Shown here piece by piece: positions 61,682 through 64,000 of a stretch of 64,000 bases of DNA. The position numbers and the translations under genes were made by a program. Positions within the stretch are counted from its first letter, which is position 1, and each line of letters starts with the position of its first letter. The notes under the pieces were generated by a model. It had not been told where the DNA came from. It saw only the letters and a list, made by a program, of their open reading frames with translations, and did no database searches. This DNA comes from UBA2210 sp036825195. GTDB taxonomy: Bacteria; Desulfobacterota; Syntrophia; Syntrophales; UBA2210. The stretch covers positions 62,001-126,000 of the forward strand of contig DAISYQ010000003.1 in assembly GCA_036825195.1 (NCBI GenBank), written 5' to 3'.

Positions 61682-62302
61682 ATGGGGTCGAGAGAGAGAC
61701 GGCAGCGGGAAAAAGAACAGAGAAGAGCACAGATATTGGATACGGCGCGTACCCTCCTCTTTAAAAAGGGGATCGATGCGACGTCCATGAATCAGATTGC
61801 AAAAAACGCGGAACTGAGCGTGGGTACCCTCTATCTGTATTTCAAGAACAAGGAAAGCCTCTTTGCGGCATTGCAGGAGGAGGGGCTTACCCTACTGTAC
61901 GATACGATACGGGAGGAGAGTACAAAGGGGCTGACCCCCCGGGAACGGCTCGAGAAGGTAGCCCTTGCATATTTCGATTTCAGCGAGCAGTACCGTAAGT
62001 ACTTTGATATCATTAATTATTTTTTAACTTCACCGGAAATTGTATTCCCTCCTTCACTGAAGGTAAAGGTTGACGGGCATGTAAACAGAATCTTTTCGGT
62101 TGTTGGGGATATACTGAAAGAGGGGATTGCAAGAGACGCAGATGACAGAGAGATACGGCGTCTGGTGGTTGTGTTCTGCTCGAGTCTCCACGGCATTCTG
62201 CAGTTCAAGAAATTGCAAAACACCGTTCTGGTCGGTGAGGATTTTCGAAAGCTGTATCAATACCATTTCGACTGTATCGTCACATCTGTCTTACATGGAT
62301 AA
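61682..62302 (+). CDS. TetR/AcrR-family transcriptional regulator
   Basis: 206-residue regulator. The N-terminal helix-turn-helix (residues ~16-62) shows the TetR pattern: ILDTARTLLFKKGIDATSMNQIAKNAELSVGTLYLYFKNKESLF. The C-terminal domain is helical and not diagnostic. AGGAG directly precedes the ATG. As the last gene of the operon it likely controls the promoter at 55.08 kb and the palindrome there; the inducer is presumably the substrate or a CoA/acid intermediate. Confidence 0.93.
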   Translation: MGSRERRQREKEQRRAQILDTARTLLFKKGIDATSMNQIAKNAELSVGTLYLYFKNKESLFAALQEEGLTLLYDTIREESTKGLTPRERLEKVALAYFDFSEQYRKYFDIINYFLTSPEIVFPPSLKVKVDGHVNRIFSVVGDILKEGIARDADDREIRRLVVVFCSSLHGILQFKKLQNTVLVGEDFRKLYQYHFDCIVTSVLHG

Positions 62303-62550
62303 AAAGAAAACGTGTCTGTATTCACTATGGGATCCGGTCGGCCCCAGAAGCTGAAGAGCTGCATGGAGATTGTGCCGCTGTTGTACCTTTGTGCTCCAAT
62401 GGAAAAGTAATCATCCTTTACGGGCCTGCTTCTTTCACGGTGACGATATCATTTCTCCAATGAGTATCATCGTAGGACACGGTTTTTCCGTTGTCCAACT
62501 CAGGCAGGGAAGACAGCATTATAGTGCGGCAGCACCGGTTAACATTGTTC

Positions 62551-62579
62551 TTGACGGGCGAATCAGTTTGAACTAACAT
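62551..62579 (+). promoter_or_regulatory. candidate sigma-70 promoter for pdxST
   Basis: TTGACG (62551-62556), 17-base spacer, TAACAT (62574-62579; 4/6). Transcription would start about 7 bases after, leaving a leader of only ~15-35 bases. The remaining ~250 bases between tetR and this site hold no gene, only a bulged inverted repeat (62475-62496) and an isolated ATGA-GTA-TCAT. Confidence 0.55.
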
Positions 62580-62599
62580 AAAATTTTAAGCAAAGTCAT

Positions 62600-63529
62600 G
62601 TGAGTCGATTTGCGAAGATAATGAAAGGTTTCGGGAGGTACGAAGAAGTGGACAAAAAAAGATACGAATTAAACGTTCAACTGGCTCAGATGCTGAAGGG
62701 CGGGGTCATTATGGACGTTGTCAGTGTGGAACACGCAAAGATAGCAGAAGAAGCCGGAGCCGTTGCAGTTATGGCTCTTGAGCGCGTTCCCGCGGATATT
62801 CGCAAAGAGGGCGGTGTCGCCCGCATGTCTGATCCCGCACTCATCGCGCAGATCAAGGAGGCGGTATCGATACCGGTAATGGCCAAGGCACGTATCGGTC
62901 ATTTTGTCGAGGCTCAGCTCCTGGAAGCCCTCAAGATTGATTATATTGACGAAAGCGAGGTCCTGACTCCCGCCGATGAGGAATGTCACATCGATAAGAC
63001 ACAGTTCTCAATCCCCTTTGTATGCGGGGCTCGTAACCTGGGTGAGGCCCTTCGTCGTATAGCCGAAGGGGCGGCCATGATCCGTACCAAGGGAGAAGCG
63101 GGGACGGGAAATGTGGTTGAAGCGGTTCGTCATATGCGTACGATGAATCGTGAAATCAGGCAGCTCATCAATATGCCGGTCGAAGAAGTTACTCCTTTTG
63201 CCAAGGAGAACGGTTTCCCCTATGAACTTGCACTCCAGGTACGGGAGTTGGGCAGACTGCCTGTCGTCAACTTTGCCGCAGGGGGTATTGCGACACCGGC
63301 GGATGCGGCCCTGATGATGCAACTCGGTTGCGACGGGGTATTTGTCGGGTCCGGAATATTCAAATCGGAGGATCCGGTAAGGCGTGCCGGAGCGATTGTC
63401 AAGGCGACAGCGTATTACAAAGATCCGGCAAAGATTTTAGAGGCATCCATGGGACTCGGCAGCGCCATGCCGGGCATTGAAATCTCCGATATTCCAGAAA
63501 CCCAGATCCTGGCAACACGTGGATGGTAA
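62600..63529 (+). CDS. pdxS: pyridoxal 5'-phosphate synthase, lyase subunit
   Basis: 309-residue (beta/alpha)8 subunit that builds PLP from ribose 5-phosphate, glyceraldehyde 3-phosphate and ammonia (from PdxT). The hallmark blocks are LKGGVIMDVVSVEHAKIAEEAGAVAVMALERVPADIR, the R5P lysine in PVMAKARIGHFVEAQ, and IRTKGEAGTGNVVEAVRHMR (second catalytic lysine). The start is uncertain: GTG at 62600, weak RBS, or ATG at 62621. PLP is the cofactor of the fused cysteine synthase at 4-6 kb. It ends 8 bases before pdxT. Confidence 0.96.
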   Translation: MSRFAKIMKGFGRYEEVDKKRYELNVQLAQMLKGGVIMDVVSVEHAKIAEEAGAVAVMALERVPADIRKEGGVARMSDPALIAQIKEAVSIPVMAKARIGHFVEAQLLEALKIDYIDESEVLTPADEECHIDKTQFSIPFVCGARNLGEALRRIAEGAAMIRTKGEAGTGNVVEAVRHMRTMNREIRQLINMPVEEVTPFAKENGFPYELALQVRELGRLPVVNFAAGGIATPADAALMMQLGCDGVFVGSGIFKSEDPVRRAGAIVKATAYYKDPAKILEASMGLGSAMPGIEISDIPETQILATRGW

Positions 63530-63537
63530 TCTCCGGG

Positions 63538-64000
63538 ATGCAAGAATCGGTGGATACTATCGGCGTGCTTGATCTGCAAGGGGATGTCGTCGAGCACCTT
63601 GATCATGTAGAGCGCCTTGGGATCACGGCTGTTCGTGTCAAGGTGCCCGCAGACTGTGCGCACCTCGCCGGATTGATCATACCGGGGGGAGAAAGCACCT
63701 GCCTGTCGCGGCTTTTGACCATATTGGGACTCAGAGATACCATACTCCATCAGTTTCAGAATGGCATGAAACTCTGGGGGACGTGCGCGGGAGCGATCCT
63801 TCTCGCCAAAAAAATCGTCGGTGAACCGCCCATTCTTTCACTCATCGATATCGAGATTCACAGGAACGCCTTCGGCAGTCAACTGGACAGTTTTGTCTCC
63901 GAAGCTCTGATCCCTCGTGTGGCGCCGGACCCGATCCCCCTCACCTATATCCGTGCTCCGAAAATTATACGGGTCGGGCCGGGTGTTGATGTATTACTCC
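63538..64000 (+). CDS. pdxT: pyridoxal 5'-phosphate synthase, glutaminase subunit (partial)
   Basis: The first 154 codons of PdxT; the gene runs off the end of the window. IGVLDLQGDVVEHLDHVERLG is the family opening, GLIIPGGESTCLSRLL the oxyanion region, and the nucleophile cysteine is in WGTCAGAILL. It frees ammonia from glutamine for PdxS. ATG 63538 is 8 bases after the pdxS stop. GHARDLAGL-like catalytic His/Glu lie beyond the window. Confidence 0.95.
   Translation, partial: MQESVDTIGVLDLQGDVVEHLDHVERLGITAVRVKVPADCAHLAGLIIPGGESTCLSRLLTILGLRDTILHQFQNGMKLWGTCAGAILLAKKIVGEPPILSLIDIEIHRNAFGSQLDSFVSEALIPRVAPDPIPLTYIRAPKIIRVGPGVDVLL

Noticed and set aside
62459..62469. ATGA-GTA-TCAT upstream of pdxS as a second TetR operator
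   Set aside because: It shares only the ATGAGTA half with the 55.1 kb palindrome and lies ~90 bases upstream of the pdxS promoter; not strong enough.
1..64000. CRISPR arrays, prophage, insertion sequences, rRNA genes
   Set aside because: Looked for and not found; apart from one tRNA and the small repeat pair, there are no mobile or RNA elements that I can support.

Overview
The window reads as chromosome of a strictly anaerobic, Gram-negative bacterium, most likely a member of the Desulfobacterota (former Deltaproteobacteria) with a syntrophic or related respiratory life style. Evidence: a membrane-bound formate dehydrogenase with cytochrome b, FdhE, haem made by the siroheme-dependent AhbC/AhbD route, a minimal SUF-like (SmsCB) Fe-S system, a glutaconate-type CoA-transferase, and a full outer-membrane and lipid A toolkit. 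There is no plasmid, phage, IS or CRISPR signature. Coding density is very high, with many ATGA-type overlaps.

Layout. 1-2.8 kb: formate dehydrogenase fdnGHI (fdnG truncated by the window edge), a strong terminator, then fdhE. 2.8-6.7 kb: endonuclease III, a small membrane protein, a fused cysteine synthase/cysteinyl-tRNA-synthetase-like gene and a DUF1178 gene. 6.9 kb: tRNA-Pro(CGG). 7-13.3 kb (minus strand): pilC, rlmB, pyrF, rpoZ, gmk, yicC, a DUF4416 gene and the heptose kinase rfaE1/hldE. Divergent promoters separate these from lysS.

13.4-28.4 kb (plus): lysS, lolC/E, lolD, bamA (with an unusual extra N-terminal domain), ompH/skp, lpxD, lpxA, a gnnA-like oxidoreductase, lpxB, msbA, lpxK and an LpxL-type acyltransferase. 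This is an envelope biogenesis supercluster. 28.4-37.6 kb continues with LPS core assembly: waaF, gmhB, waaC, a Trm112 protein, three more glycosyltransferases, a P-loop kinase-like protein, a CgeB-like glycosyltransferase, a methyltransferase and an LPS-kinase-like protein. 37.7-43.5 kb is a tetrapyrrole operon: hemC, cobA-hemD fusion, ahbC, hemB, ahbD. 43.5-49.7 kb (minus) holds an O-antigen ligase, an APH-like phosphotransferase, a methyltransferase, a DHD-motif transferase-like gene flanked by a short repeat, an MBL hydrolase and a short VIT-like membrane protein.

50.4-64 kb (plus): smsC-smsB, a two-subunit CoA-transferase, then a TetR-bounded six-gene catabolic operon (SDR, ThDP enzyme, MFS, SLC13/DASS transporter, Zn-alcohol dehydrogenase, TetR regulator) with a promoter and a palindromic candidate operator, and finally pdxS-pdxT (pdxT runs off the end).

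Most notable: the CysK-CysRS fusion, whose synthetase half appears to have lost half of the zinc site that reads cysteine; the uncharacterised ThDP/SDR/MDR operon; the BamA N-terminal extension; and several small features (short ORFs, palindromes, a repeat pair) that standard annotation would miss. All family calls are from reading the translated sequence; alignments to model proteins are from memory and no database was searched.
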